Source: Rahnella sikkimica (lineage in GTDB: Bacteria; Pseudomonadota; Gammaproteobacteria; Enterobacterales; Enterobacteriaceae). Taken from it: a DNA stretch of 64,000 nucleotides. Positions 54,429 through 63,157 of this stretch are shown one piece after another (positions within the stretch are counted from its first letter, which is position 1; each line of letters starts with the position of its first letter). The position numbers were made by a program, and so were the translations under genes. The stretch is taken from the NCBI RefSeq assembly GCF_002951615.1, contig NZ_CP019062.1:3038001-3102000 (forward strand). Reading direction: 5' to 3'. The notes below the pieces were generated by a model. The model had not been told where the DNA came from and did not search any database. It worked only from the letters and a program-made list of their open reading frames with translations.

Positions 54429-55561
54429 TCATCAATAACGTCAAACTGGTCCTCGATGATCAGGTCGCCGAAGGCTCGCTGGAGATGCACAACGGCGTGA
54501 TCACGGCTTTTGCCGACACGTGCAGTCAGTTACCGCAGGCGCTGGACGCGCAGGGCGGCTGGCTGCTGCCGGGGTTAATCGAGCTGCACACTGATAACCT
54601 CGACAAGTTTTTCACGCCGCGCCCGAAAGTGGACTGGCCAGCGCATTCCGCCATGAGCAGCCACGACGCGCTGATGGTGGCAAGCGGGATCACCACGGTA
54701 CTGGACGCCGTGGCCGTGGGCGATGTGCGTGACGGCGGGCATCGTCTGGAGAATCTGCAAAAGATGATCGACGCCATCGTCAACAGCCAGAACGCCGGGC
54801 TGAACCGCGCTGAACACCGTCTGCATCTGCGCTGCGAACTGCCGCACGACACCACGTTGCCGCTGTTTGAAAAGCTGATGGATACGTCAGTTCTCTCGCT
54901 GGTTTCCCTGATGGATCACTCGCCGGGCCAGCGCCAGTTCGCCACGCCGCAGAAATACCGCGAGTATTATCAGGGCAAATACCACATGAACGATGAGCAG
55001 ATGGATGCGTATCAGGAAGAACAAATCGCCCTGTCGCGCCGCTGGGCACAGCCAAACCGCGAGGCGATTGCCGCCCATTGCCGCGAGCGAAATATTTCGC
55101 TGGCCAGCCACGATGACGCCACGGCGGCACACGTTGAGGAATCTCTGGCGCTCGGCAGCGTGATTGCAGAATTCCCGACCACCGAAGAAGCCGCGCGCGC
55201 CTCGCACGCCAGCGGGCTGGCGGTGCTGATGGGCGCGCCGAATATCGTGCGCGGCGGCTCGCATTCCGGCAACGTCGCGGCGCATAAACTGGCATCACTG
55301 GGCCTGCTGGATATTTTGTCTTCCGACTATTATCCCGCCAGCCTGATGGACGCCGTTTTCCGCATCGCCAATGATGAAACGAATGCCTTCAGTTTGCCGC
55401 AGGCCGTGAAGCTGGTGACGCGAAATCCGGCCAATGCGCTGGGCTTGCAGGATCGCGGTGAAATTGCCGAAGGCAAACGCGCCGATCTGGTTCTGGCTCG
55501 CGCGCATGGCGAACATCATTATGTGCAAAACGTCTGGCGTCAGGGCATTCAGGTGTTTTGA
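54425..55561 (+). CDS. phnM: Alpha-D-ribose 1-methylphosphonate 5-triphosphate diphosphatase
   Basis: The 378-residue amidohydrolase-family enzyme removes pyrophosphate from the ribose-triphosphate phosphonate, preparing the PhnJ substrate. Metal-binding segments include [37 protein letters not shown] and the late LSSDYYP Asp. Length equals E. coli PhnM (378). A repeat-filled 181-bp gap separates it from phnN, in contrast to the tight packing upstream. Confidence 0.96.
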   Translation: MIINNVKLVLDDQVAEGSLEMHNGVITAFADTCSQLPQALDAQGGWLLPGLIELHTDNLDKFFTPRPKVDWPAHSAMSSHDALMVASGITTVLDAVAVGDVRDGGHRLENLQKMIDAIVNSQNAGLNRAEHRLHLRCELPHDTTLPLFEKLMDTSVLSLVSLMDHSPGQRQFATPQKYREYYQGKYHMNDEQMDAYQEEQIALSRRWAQPNREAIAAHCRERNISLASHDDATAAHVEESLALGSVIAEFPTTEEAARASHASGLAVLMGAPNIVRGGSHSGNVAAHKLASLGLLDILSSDYYPASLMDAVFRIANDETNAFSLPQAVKLVTRNPANALGLQDRGEIAEGKRADLVLARAHGEHHYVQNVWRQGIQVF

Positions 55562-55613
55562 GGGCATGAGAGTCTTGCTCAGCAACCATGCTGAAAGCCT
55601 TTATGTTTCTGCT

Positions 55614-55708
55614 CCTCCCCCTGCGAAGGGGGAGGCCGGGAGGGGGTTTAGCAAACAACCCGGATGCCATTAAAACCCCACCCCAACCCTCCCCTTAGCA
55701 GGGGAGGG
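55614..55708. repeat. Compound GC-rich palindromic element between phnM and phnN
   Basis: The left hairpin CCTCCCCC-TGCGAA-GGGGGAGG (55614-55635) and right hairpin CCCTCCCC-TTAGCA-GGGGAGGG (55687-55708) are joined by complementary GGGGTTTA and TAAAACCCC stretches, giving a large imperfect palindrome. The left hairpin includes the 20 bases found at 361-380 in reverse complement. It is a dispersed REP-like element inside an operon, without a T tract. Confidence 0.8.
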
Positions 55709-55742
55709 AGCTGATCGAGTTCTTACTCAGTAAGGAGACAAA

Positions 55743-56318
55743 ATGAGTCGTTTACTTTATCTGATGGGCGCTTCAGGTTCGGGAAAGGACAGTCTTCTGG
55801 ACGCACTGCGCCAGCATTTACCGGCGGACGTCGCCGTGGCGCATCGCTACATTACGCGTCCCGCCGACGCCGGTTCTGAGAATCATATTGCGCTGAGCGA
55901 TGCCGAATTTATTCAGCGCCGCCAGCACGGATTATTTGCGCTGGAATGGCACGCGCATCAGTGCCGCTACGGCGTGGGAATCGAAATCGACACCTGGATG
56001 CAGCTCGGTTGCCACGTGGTCGTCAACGGGTCGCGGGCGCATCTGGAGAAAGCGCAACAGCGTTACGGCCAGCGGCTGGTACCGGTGTGTTTGCAGGTGT
56101 CAGACGATGTGCTGGCCGAGCGTTTATTGCGACGCGGACGTGAAGACGCCGGGCAAATCGCCTGCCGTCTGGAACGTGCCAGAGCATATGACAACGCGCT
56201 GCCCGCCAGCTGCCACCGGCTGAATAACGACGGTGCGTTGCAGGACACGTTACGGCATTTACTGGCCATTCTTTCGTTGCCGGTCAGCGCCCCTTTTTAT
56301 TCCGTCACTTCAACATGA
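55743..56318 (+). CDS. phnN: Ribose 1,5-bisphosphate phosphokinase
   Basis: The 191-residue kinase (E. coli 185) resembles guanylate kinases and makes PRPP from ribose 1,5-bisphosphate, the last salvage step of the pathway. The P-loop GASGSGKDSLL (9-19) and RYITRPADAGSENH segment are intact. AAGGAG precedes the ATG. It overlaps the acyltransferase gene by 4 bp. Confidence 0.94.
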   Translation: MSRLLYLMGASGSGKDSLLDALRQHLPADVAVAHRYITRPADAGSENHIALSDAEFIQRRQHGLFALEWHAHQCRYGVGIEIDTWMQLGCHVVVNGSRAHLEKAQQRYGQRLVPVCLQVSDDVLAERLLRRGREDAGQIACRLERARAYDNALPASCHRLNNDGALQDTLRHLLAILSLPVSAPFYSVTST

Positions 56319-56965
56319 GCGAGATTATGACAGACATCATTTCCCCGTTTTCTCTGGCTGACGAACAGGATTATTCACGTCCGAAAATCGGCCAGCAGGT
56401 CGAACTGAACCGTTCGCAGCTCGGGCAATACGTGCATATTGCCGACAACGCCATCATCGAAGAAACACAGATCGGCGATTATTCCTATACGGCGGGCAAC
56501 AATCAGATCTTCTACGCGACTATCGGCAAGTTTGTGTCGATCGCCACTTACGTGCGGATCAATCCGGGCAATCACCCGACATATCAGCGCGTTGCGCAGC
56601 ATCATTTTACCTACCGCAGCTCGGCTTACGGACTGGGTGAAGACGATCAGGATTTCTTCGACTGGCGGCGTGAACATCACGTCACCGTCGGCAACGACGT
56701 ATGGATCGGCCATAACGCGGTGATCATGCCGGGCGTCAGCATCGGGAACGGCGCGGTGATCGGGACGTCCGCCGTGGTGACCAAAGACGTTGAGCCGTAT
56801 TCCATCGTGGCGGGCGTGGCCGCGAAAAAGATCGGCATGCGTTTTGAAGATTCAATGATCGAAAAGATCGAGAACAGCCAGTGGTGGAACTGGGATCACG
56901 AGACGCTGAAAGAGAGAATGCCGGATTTTCGAAATCTGGAGGTGTTTGCGGAGAAATATCTGTAA
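56315..56965 (+). CDS. Phosphonate-operon hexapeptide-repeat acyltransferase
   Basis: The 216-residue protein is built from left-handed beta-helix hexapeptide repeats (VELNRSQLGQYVHIADNAIIEE; later VTVGNDVWIGHNAVIMPGVSIGNGAVIGTSAVVTKDVEPYSIVAGV) and has a catalytic-type His in the GNHPTYQR and QHHFTYR segments, like xenobiotic acetyltransferases. It fits the transferase family found in phn operons. It may acylate an aminophosphonate, a role analogous to PhnO, but the substrate is inferred. It is the last gene of the operon. No phnP, phnCDE or GNAT-type phnO is present in this window. Confidence 0.85.
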   Translation: MSEIMTDIISPFSLADEQDYSRPKIGQQVELNRSQLGQYVHIADNAIIEETQIGDYSYTAGNNQIFYATIGKFVSIATYVRINPGNHPTYQRVAQHHFTYRSSAYGLGEDDQDFFDWRREHHVTVGNDVWIGHNAVIMPGVSIGNGAVIGTSAVVTKDVEPYSIVAGVAAKKIGMRFEDSMIEKIENSQWWNWDHETLKERMPDFRNLEVFAEKYL

Positions 56966-56984
56966 GGATCAGGGCGATCCTTAC
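56962..56984 (+). terminator. Hairpin at the end of the phn operon
   Basis: A perfect 9-bp inverted repeat (GTAAGGATC/GATCCTTAC) overlaps the stop codon. No T tract follows, so it is a weak terminator or stabilising hairpin. Confidence 0.45.
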
Positions 56985-57049
56985 GGGGCAAAATTCACGT
57001 TTTTTGCTGATACCTTATCATAAGGATCCCGGCCAGCAGAGAACGCGGA

Positions 57050-57691
57050 TTAAAGTTCTTCAATACTGGCGGCGATTTGATCGGATTCCAGCACAGTGAT
57101 ACCGCCCAATCCCGCGTTAAACGCCTGTTCCTGCAAGGCTTTGGCGACAACGTCCGAATCAATAGCTTTCCATTTTCCCGGCAGCAGTTTAAACAGCGGC
57201 GCACTGAGTTGTTCGAGCAGGCGCGGCGGGTGCCGTTTTCCGACCAGAAGCGACGGCCTGACCAGCGTCAGCAAAGTCCAGCCCTGATGAATCAGCGCCT
57301 GCTCCATTTCCCCTTTTGTCCGGTTATAGAGAAATCGTGAGTGCGCATCCGCGCCGTTGGCACTGACCGCCAGACAATGGCGCGCACCGAGTTCCTTCGC
57401 AGCTTTGGCGCAATCCACCACCAGATCGTAATCCACGGCGCGAAACGCTTCCGCGCTGCCCGCCTGTTTACGCGTGGTGCCGAGGCAGCAAAACAGCAGG
57501 TCGATCGGTTCATCCAGCGCGACTACCAGCGACGTGAGATTTTCTCCGAGCGGGTTGATCAGTTTATTGCCCGGCGGCAACGGGCGGCGGCTCGGCGCAA
57601 CAATCCGGCTGACGCGCGGATCGCGCTGCAACAGACGTAAAAGCTCACGCCCAATCAGACCACTTCCGCCCAGCAGAAGAACTTTTGCCAT
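57050..57691 (-). CDS. yraR: YraR-type NAD(P)-binding oxidoreductase
   Basis: The 213-residue protein is a short atypical SDR with the nucleotide-binding start MAKVLLLGGSGLIGRELLRLL, the LLFCCLGTTRKQAGS strand and the YNRTKGEMEQAL segment in place of the classical YxxxK. It matches E. coli YraR (211). The substrate is unknown. Synteny with yhbP, yhbQ, yhbS and ubiT is as in E. coli. Confidence 0.92.
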   Translation of the reverse strand: MAKVLLLGGSGLIGRELLRLLQRDPRVSRIVAPSRRPLPPGNKLINPLGENLTSLVVALDEPIDLLFCCLGTTRKQAGSAEAFRAVDYDLVVDCAKAAKELGARHCLAVSANGADAHSRFLYNRTKGEMEQALIHQGWTLLTLVRPSLLVGKRHPPRLLEQLSAPLFKLLPGKWKAIDSDVVAKALQEQAFNAGLGGITVLESDQIAASIEEL

Positions 57692-57790
57692 ATCACTTCC
57701 TTTTAAAAAACGGCTTTTACACAGTGTATTAGAGACAGATATTTTTTAGTGTTACCTGATTGTAAAATCTACGCTATCAGACAGTTCCTG

Positions 57791-58243
57791 TTACTCTGGC
57801 TTATCAGAAAGTGCGCGTTCCCACAGCAGCTTTTTTCCGAATCCCAGGGCGTTATCCGTCATCTTGATGCTGTTAAGTTTCAGCGCCCAGACCGGCGCTT
57901 TCATGGCGATTGCTACCGGAAAATGTTGGCAGTAAAGACGGCGCGCATGGCTCTCTTCTTCACCGGAAAGGATGGTCGCGTCACCGCGATACTGAATGCC
58001 TTTGATCAGCGCGATGGTCTTCGGGTGTGGTGCGACCGTGCCCACGACGGGCGGCGATTTTGCCATCAGCGTGCCGTGCAGCGTTTTCAGTTCGGTCATG
58101 AAGTACAAAGACAGGTTTTCGGCATCGGTGACGTAAAAGCAGTTAGCGCTCCACATCTCACCGTCCGCGGCGGCACAGAGCGCCAGCACATGATTTTTAG
58201 TCAGGAATTTGAGAATGTGTTTCAGGTCGTCGGGGTTATTCAT
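57791..58243 (-). CDS. yhbP: YhbP family protein (UPF0306), flavin-reductase-like fold
   Basis: The 150-residue protein (E. coli 147) has the split-barrel FMN-binding-like pattern (VLALCAAADGEMWSANCFYV, LYFMTELKTLHGTL, GIQYRGDATIL). Function is unknown; binding of a flavin or related cofactor is likely from the fold. It is divergent from yhbQ. Confidence 0.92.
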   Translation of the reverse strand: MNNPDDLKHILKFLTKNHVLALCAAADGEMWSANCFYVTDAENLSLYFMTELKTLHGTLMAKSPPVVGTVAPHPKTIALIKGIQYRGDATILSGEEESHARRLYCQHFPVAIAMKAPVWALKLNSIKMTDNALGFGKKLLWERALSDKPE

Positions 58244-58356
58244 CAGAAGTTCCTTGTCGTCTTTGCCGCATTGTACCGTGACACACCGATGTTTTACGTC
58301 ATTCTGCCGTGCCGTTCAGGTAAACTTACACAAACTTTTCCCGATACGATGCGTCT

Positions 58357-58686
58357 ATGTCCACTTCTCCCGGCTGGTTTTTGTACATGTTGAGAACGCC
58401 GACCGGCATGCTTTACACCGGCATCACGACCGACGTGACGCGGCGTCTCGACCAGCATCAGGCCGGCAAAGGGGCGAAAGCATTACGCGGAAAAGGCGAG
58501 CTGGCGCTGGTGTTTCACTGCGCGGCGGGCGATCGCTCGCTGGCCTCAAAACTGGAAATCCGGGTTAAAAAGCTAAGTAAAGTGCAGAAGGAATTGCTGG
58601 TGAAAGCCGCGCCGGAATGTCTGCTACGGTATTTCGGATTGCAGAAAAGCGGCAGTGAGGAAAAAGGGGAGCAGGAAGAAAACTAA
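58357..58686 (+). CDS. yhbQ: GIY-YIG nuclease-fold protein
   Basis: The 109-residue protein is a single GIY-YIG domain: [27 protein letters not shown] carries the conserved Tyr and Arg and CLLRYF closes the family. E. coli YhbQ (100) has been linked to DNA repair; its target is uncertain. The C-terminal tail is Glu/Lys-rich and slightly longer than in E. coli. Its stop is inside a terminator hairpin. Confidence 0.93.
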   Translation: MSTSPGWFLYMLRTPTGMLYTGITTDVTRRLDQHQAGKGAKALRGKGELALVFHCAAGDRSLASKLEIRVKKLSKVQKELLVKAAPECLLRYFGLQKSGSEEKGEQEEN

Positions 58687-58709
58687 CGGGCCTGAAGTCA
58701 GACCCGTTA
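58684..58709. terminator. Bidirectional terminator between yhbQ and yhbS
   Basis: TAACGGG/CCCGTTA with inner CTGA/TCAG pairing spans the yhbQ stop and ends 5 bp before the yhbS stop. T runs are short on both sides. Confidence 0.75.
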
Positions 58710-58713
58710 AATA

Positions 58714-59217
58714 TCAGAACCTGTCAAACGGCGGGGAGAATTCCACCTGCCCGCTGGCGTCGCTGAGCGCCTCGTCGGACAGGGTGAAGAGCTGGAATGC
58801 TGCTTCGGTGTCCGGCCAGCGGCACTGTAAATCATGAGCTGCCGCCGGTTTAAAACCAAAACGCCCGTAATACGCCGGGTCGCCCAGTACCACGACGGCG
58901 GCGTAACCAAATTCATTCAGGGAATCGAGCCCTTCGTACACCAGCTTTTCGCCCAATCCCTGACGACGCAAAGGTTCGTCAACCGCCAGCGGTGCCAGCG
59001 CGACCCAGTTGCGATCTTCGCCCTGAATATCAACCGGGCTGAAGGCGACATAACCGACCACCCCGCCTTCGTCGTCGGTGGCGACAACGCCCAGCGTCAG
59101 CAGGCCGTCTTCGCGCAATTGCTGCACCAGATCGGCTTCAGCGCCGCCGGGGAACGCGCGACGCAGCAGGCGGTCAATGCCCGCGGCATCTACCGGAATT
59201 TCAGTGCGAATTAGCAT
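58714..59217 (-). CDS. yhbS: GNAT family N-acetyltransferase
   Basis: The 167-residue acetyltransferase has the GNAT acetyl-CoA motif (LAPLAVDEPLRRQGLGEKLV, Q/RxxGxG/A) and the YYGRFGFKPA motif. It matches E. coli YhbS (167); the acceptor is unknown. Its start overlaps the ubiT stop by 7 bp, so the two are co-translated. Confidence 0.94.
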   Translation of the reverse strand: MLIRTEIPVDAAGIDRLLRRAFPGGAEADLVQQLREDGLLTLGVVATDDEGGVVGYVAFSPVDIQGEDRNWVALAPLAVDEPLRRQGLGEKLVYEGLDSLNEFGYAAVVVLGDPAYYGRFGFKPAAAHDLQCRWPDTEAAFQLFTLSDEALSDASGQVEFSPPFDRF

Positions 59218-59732
59218 GGCTCAGCTACCGGAGCTTTCGGCTCGCGGTCCTCTTGCAGTCCCGCTTCGACGAAATCGGCCAGGTGCAGCAGACCCTTTTT
59301 CAGCAGCAGCGGCATAGTATCCAGATCGATAGAATCCATCAGATTCTTCACGTACAGACCGAGTTCCGTGTCACCTTCAATGCGCAGTCGACGCTGGAAG
59401 AACAGCGTATCCGGATCTTCTTTCCGCGCAGCAATCAAAATCAGGTCATTGGCGCTGCCGCTAAAACTGACATCCGCCTCGCCCTTTTCGGCGACGATCA
59501 GTTTGCCCTGGTCCACTGACATCAGCCAGCTCAGGCTGAGATCGCTGACATCAATTTTCAGCCAGCGGCCTTCGAGGAAATCCAGTTCGCCATCGGCCAG
59601 CGCCTGACGAAGCTGCCCGCTCAGTACCTGTTGCAAGACCTGACGCTGTAGCGCAAAAGGCGTGAATTTCAAAGGCACACTTAACAGGGAGGGGCCCTGA
59701 CGAACCAAACGTGCACGTAGTTTTTGCAACAC
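59211..59732 (-). CDS. ubiT: Ubiquinone accessory factor UbiT (SCP2 domain)
   Basis: The 173-residue protein is an SCP2 lipid-binding domain that, with UbiU and UbiV, supports oxygen-independent ubiquinone synthesis. Conserved stretches are GPSLLSVPLKFTPFALQRQVL and DPDTLFFQRRLRIEGDTELGLYVKNLMD. I start at GTG 59732 (MLQKLRARL): it follows AAAGGAG by 8 bases and equals the E. coli N-terminus MLDKLRSRI; a longer frame from 59765 would place the Shine-Dalgarno inside the gene. ubiUV is divergent. Confidence 0.94.
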   Translation of the reverse strand: MLQKLRARLVRQGPSLLSVPLKFTPFALQRQVLQQVLSGQLRQALADGELDFLEGRWLKIDVSDLSLSWLMSVDQGKLIVAEKGEADVSFSGSANDLILIAARKEDPDTLFFQRRLRIEGDTELGLYVKNLMDSIDLDTMPLLLKKGLLHLADFVEAGLQEDREPKAPVAEPC

Positions 59733-60046
59733 TGGCACTACTCCTTTCGGTAACTTTTTCGGCAATTTTTTGGCAACTATTTGTACTATTTTGCCACATC
59801 GCCCGTAACGTTCAGCGGTCTACATCAATAAATACTGCAACAGAAAAACCTCCCGTACAACCTCCCCGACGGTTCAGGCTCCTTCAACACCCCAGAAACT
59901 GCCTCAAATCAAAATATTGCATCTATAGCTTCTCTAAAATAGTTCGCTAATCAAAGCCCTGACTGATGAATGAATAACGTCGGCAACTGGCTTTTCATCA
60001 CCCACAACCCTTTCGCCACGGCGTGCGGTTGCAGTAAGGAACGAGA
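59733..60046. promoter_or_regulatory. ubiT-ubiUV divergent region
   Basis: This 314-bp stretch has no gene. It is the expected place for FNR-type control of ubiUV and ubiT, but only ATCAA half-sites are seen, not a full FNR site. Promoters could not be fixed. Confidence 0.4.
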
Positions 60047-61042
60047 ATGGAGCTACTTTGCCCGGCAGGGAATTTACCTGCGCTAAAAGCGGCCATCGAT
60101 AACGGTGCAGATGCGGTTTATATCGGCCTGAAAGATGACACCAACGCCCGCCACTTTGCAGGCCTCAACTTTACGGAGAAGAAATTGCAGGAGGCGGAAA
60201 ATTACGTTCACCGCCACCGCCGTAAGTTGCATATCGCCATCAATACCTTTGCGCACCCTGACGGCTATCAGCGCTGGGAACGCGCGGTGGATATGGCCGC
60301 GCAGCTCGGTGCCGATGCGCTGATCCTCGCGGATATCGCCATGCTGGATTACGCTGCAACGAAATATCCTCACGTCGAGCGCCACGTTTCCGTTCAGGCT
60401 TCCGCCACCAACGACGAAGCAATCCGTTTCTACAAAAACAATTTTGACGTCGCCCGTGTGGTACTGCCGCGCGTGCTTTCCATGCATCAGGTGCGCCAGC
60501 TATCGCGTACCACCGTCGTGCCGCTGGAAGTGTTCGCGTTCGGCAGCCTGTGCATTATGGCCGAAGGCCGCTGTTATCTTTCTTCCTATCTCACCGGCGA
60601 ATCGCCGAATACCGTGGGTGCCTGTTCTCCGGCGCGCTTTGTGCGCTGGCAGCAAACCGCACAGGGCATGGAATCGCGCCTGAATGACGTGCTGATTGAC
60701 CGCTATGACGAAGGCGAAAACGCCGGTTATCCGACGCTGTGCAAAGGCCGTTATCTGGTCGATGGCGCGAAATACCATGCGCTGGAAGAGCCGACCAGCC
60801 TGAATACGCTGGAGTTACTGCCGGAGCTGTTCGCCGCCAATATTGCCTCGGTGAAAATCGAAGGACGTCAGCGCAGCCCGGCGTATGTCAGCCAGGTCGC
60901 GCGCGTGTGGCGCATGGCCATCGACCGCTGCATGGCCGATCCGCAAAACTACAAAACCGATGAGGCCTGGATGAATACGCTGGGCGCAATGTCTGAGGGT
61001 ACGCAAACAACGCTCGGTGCCTATCACCGTAAATGGCAGTAA
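60047..61042 (+). CDS. ubiU: Ubiquinone biosynthesis protein UbiU (U32 family)
   Basis: The 331-residue protein equals E. coli UbiU in length. It is a U32-peptidase-family iron-sulphur protein working with UbiV to hydroxylate ubiquinone precursors without O2, using prephenate. The four cluster cysteines are at 169, 176, 193 and 232, the same positions as in E. coli. ELLCPAGNLPALKAAIDNGADAVYIG is the family start. Translation overlaps into the ubiV leader. Confidence 0.96.
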   Translation: MELLCPAGNLPALKAAIDNGADAVYIGLKDDTNARHFAGLNFTEKKLQEAENYVHRHRRKLHIAINTFAHPDGYQRWERAVDMAAQLGADALILADIAMLDYAATKYPHVERHVSVQASATNDEAIRFYKNNFDVARVVLPRVLSMHQVRQLSRTTVVPLEVFAFGSLCIMAEGRCYLSSYLTGESPNTVGACSPARFVRWQQTAQGMESRLNDVLIDRYDEGENAGYPTLCKGRYLVDGAKYHALEEPTSLNTLELLPELFAANIASVKIEGRQRSPAYVSQVARVWRMAIDRCMADPQNYKTDEAWMNTLGAMSEGTQTTLGAYHRKWQ

Positions 61043-61056
61043 TTAAAGAGATCATC

Positions 61057-61935
61057 ATGAAATATTCATTAGGAGCCATCCTTTATTACTGGCCGAAAGC
61101 ACAGGTGGAAGACTTTTATCAGGCGGCGGCAAACAGCAGCGCCGATATCATTTATCTCGGCGAGAATGTGTGTACTAAACGGCGTGAAATGAAGGTCAAT
61201 GACTGGATGGATGTCGCCCGTGAACTGGCTTCAGCGGGAAAACAGGTGGTGGTTTCCACACTGGCGTTGTTGCAGGCACCGTCCGAGCTTAATGAGCTGA
61301 AACGCTATGTGGAGAACGGTGAGTTCCTGCTGGAAGCCAACGATTTTGGCGCGGTCAATATGGCGGCTGACCGGAAGCTGCCGTTTGTGGTCGGTCACGC
61401 GCTGAACTGCTACAACGCCGTCACACTGAAATTGCTGCAAAAACAAGGCATGGTGCGCTGGTGTATGCCGGTTGAGCTGTCCCGCGACTGGCTGGTGAAC
61501 CTGCTGAATCAGTGCCAGGAATTGGGTATCCGCGATAAGTTCGAAGTGGAAGTGCTGTCTTACGGACATCTGCCGCTGGCCTATTCCGCACGCTGTTTCA
61601 CGGCACGTTCGGAAAACCGCGCGAAAGATGAATGCGAAACCTGCTGCATCAATTATCCGCAGGGCCGGAAAATGCTGTCGCAGGAAAATCAGCAGGTGTT
61701 TATCCTCAACGGCATCCAGACGCAAAGCGGCTATTGTTACAATCTGGGCAATGAACTGACGTCGATGCAGGGGCTGGTCGATATCGTGCGGCTGTCACCG
61801 GAAACGCACGAGACGCTTTCCACTCTCGAGGCGTTCCGTGCCAATGAGCGGGGTTTGCATCCGGTAATGCTGACAGACAAAGCCGACTGTAACGGCTACT
61901 GGCAGCGCATTGCCGGGCTGGAACTGCGTCGCTGA
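61057..61935 (+). CDS. ubiV: Ubiquinone biosynthesis protein UbiV (U32 family)
   Basis: The 292-residue partner of UbiU has its [4Fe-4S] cysteines at 39, 180, 193 and 197, identical in position to E. coli UbiV. The ATG at 61057 (MKYSLGAIL) follows AAAGAG and lies 14 bp past the ubiU stop; an upstream in-frame GTG-type start is not needed. The pair forms a heterodimer required for anaerobic ubiquinone. Confidence 0.96.
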   Translation: MKYSLGAILYYWPKAQVEDFYQAAANSSADIIYLGENVCTKRREMKVNDWMDVARELASAGKQVVVSTLALLQAPSELNELKRYVENGEFLLEANDFGAVNMAADRKLPFVVGHALNCYNAVTLKLLQKQGMVRWCMPVELSRDWLVNLLNQCQELGIRDKFEVEVLSYGHLPLAYSARCFTARSENRAKDECETCCINYPQGRKMLSQENQQVFILNGIQTQSGYCYNLGNELTSMQGLVDIVRLSPETHETLSTLEAFRANERGLHPVMLTDKADCNGYWQRIAGLELRR

Positions 61936-61954
61936 ACGCCTGAGTGACGCCATG

Positions 61955-61991
61955 AAAAAGGGATATGACTTTGCAGTAATATCCCTTTTTT
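61955..61991. terminator. Bidirectional terminator after ubiV
   Basis: AAAAAGGGATAT/ATATCCCTTTTTT with T runs on both strands, placed between ubiV and the convergent permease gene. Confidence 0.93.
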
Positions 61992-61993
61992 GA

Positions 61994-63157
61994 TCAGACG
62001 CCTTTTCGCCGCGGCCTGAACATCGCCCTCAGACGCACGCCGTCGCGCAGCATCCCCACGGCGATACCAATGAACGTATAAAACGCGCACAGAAGCAGAA
62101 GCATCAGGATGTCACCGCCGACATCCTTAAACGGCAGCCCCATCTGATTCACCCCCGCAATCGCTTTGGTCGCCCAGGTTGAAGGCAACATCGAAGAAAT
62201 CGCCCTGACCCACGCGGGCATTGCCTGCAACGGCCAGATGGTGCCGGAAATGTAAAAGACTGGCGTCGTCACAAAGGCCAGCGTCAGGTAGATCAGTTCC
62301 ACGCTGCGCAGGCATTCCGTGACCAGTTTGCCTAATCCGAGCACGGCCAGTAAAAACGGGAACGTCAGTAGCAGAATTTCAGGAATGCTGGCCGTCTGCC
62401 GGTATCCCAAAATCCATGGCCACAGGACGAACAGGACAATCGAGAGAAATAACCAGACCGGGATCAGCGCGGAAATCCCGCCAAGAAAAGCTGGTATCGC
62501 CGGTTTTCCGGAAGGCCCGCTGTTGAGCACAATGCTGACGCGCACGCTGGCAATCAGCAGTGAGTGCTGCAATAACATGACCAGCAGGCCGGGGAAGATA
62601 ATCGCCGCGAAGCTGATGCCGGGGTTAAAGACGTCCAGCGACTGTCCGATTATCGGCGATAACACCACGCTGGCTTGTCGTTCGCTGAAGCCGTTGCTGT
62701 GCAGTAAATCCGTGTTGTACTGCGTGAGGAGTGCCTGATAGGCCGCAAGCACGTCCTGCTGGATCTGCCCGTTTGCCAGTCGGTTAGTGGCATCGCCATA
62801 AACCGGGATCACGATGTTTTCACCGGCGAGGATCTTCTTTTCCAGATCCACCGGCATGATGATCACCGCGAACAATTTGCGCAGCGCCAGATCGCGTTCG
62901 GCATCGGCGAGATTTTCGTAGTGGTGGGTTTCGACTTTCGATGTGGCGTCCAGCTGTCGGGTCAGCATCCGGCTGGCGGTGCTGTGATCCTGATCGATAA
63001 CGGCGACCGGCAGATCCCAGACGGTACGGTTGGCATAAACCAGGCTCATCACGCACAGCGAGAGCAGCAACATCATCCACATCGGTTTATCGAGCAAACC
63101 GGTCAGCACTTTGCTGAAAGTGCCCCACCAGGTTTTGAACCATTCGCGACGGGTCAT
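61994..63157 (-). CDS. ABC-2 type transporter permease (YhhJ-like)
   Basis: The 387-residue membrane protein has one N-terminal transmembrane segment (about 26-46), a large periplasmic domain (about 47-180, DLPVAVIDQDHSTASR), then five membrane segments at the C-terminus. This is the layout of ABC-2 permeases of the YhhJ/YbhS/YbhR exporter family, which pair with an HlyD-type adaptor and a fused ATPase. The gene overlaps the preceding permease gene by 4 bp (ATGA), so two permeases are made together. The exported substrate is unknown; drugs or small hydrophobics are typical. Confidence 0.88.
   Translation of the reverse strand: MTRREWFKTWWGTFSKVLTGLLDKPMWMMLLLSLCVMSLVYANRTVWDLPVAVIDQDHSTASRMLTRQLDATSKVETHHYENLADAERDLALRKLFAVIIMPVDLEKKILAGENIVIPVYGDATNRLANGQIQQDVLAAYQALLTQYNTDLLHSNGFSERQASVVLSPIIGQSLDVFNPGISFAAIIFPGLLVMLLQHSLLIASVRVSIVLNSGPSGKPAIPAFLGGISALIPVWLFLSIVLFVLWPWILGYRQTASIPEILLLTFPFLLAVLGLGKLVTECLRSVELIYLTLAFVTTPVFYISGTIWPLQAMPAWVRAISSMLPSTWATKAIAGVNQMGLPFKDVGGDILMLLLLCAFYTFIGIAVGMLRDGVRLRAMFRPRRKGV

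Noticed and set aside
59733..60046. FNR site between ubiT and ubiUV
   Set aside because: Only half-sites (ATCAA) were found; no TTGAT-N4-ATCAA match good enough to report.
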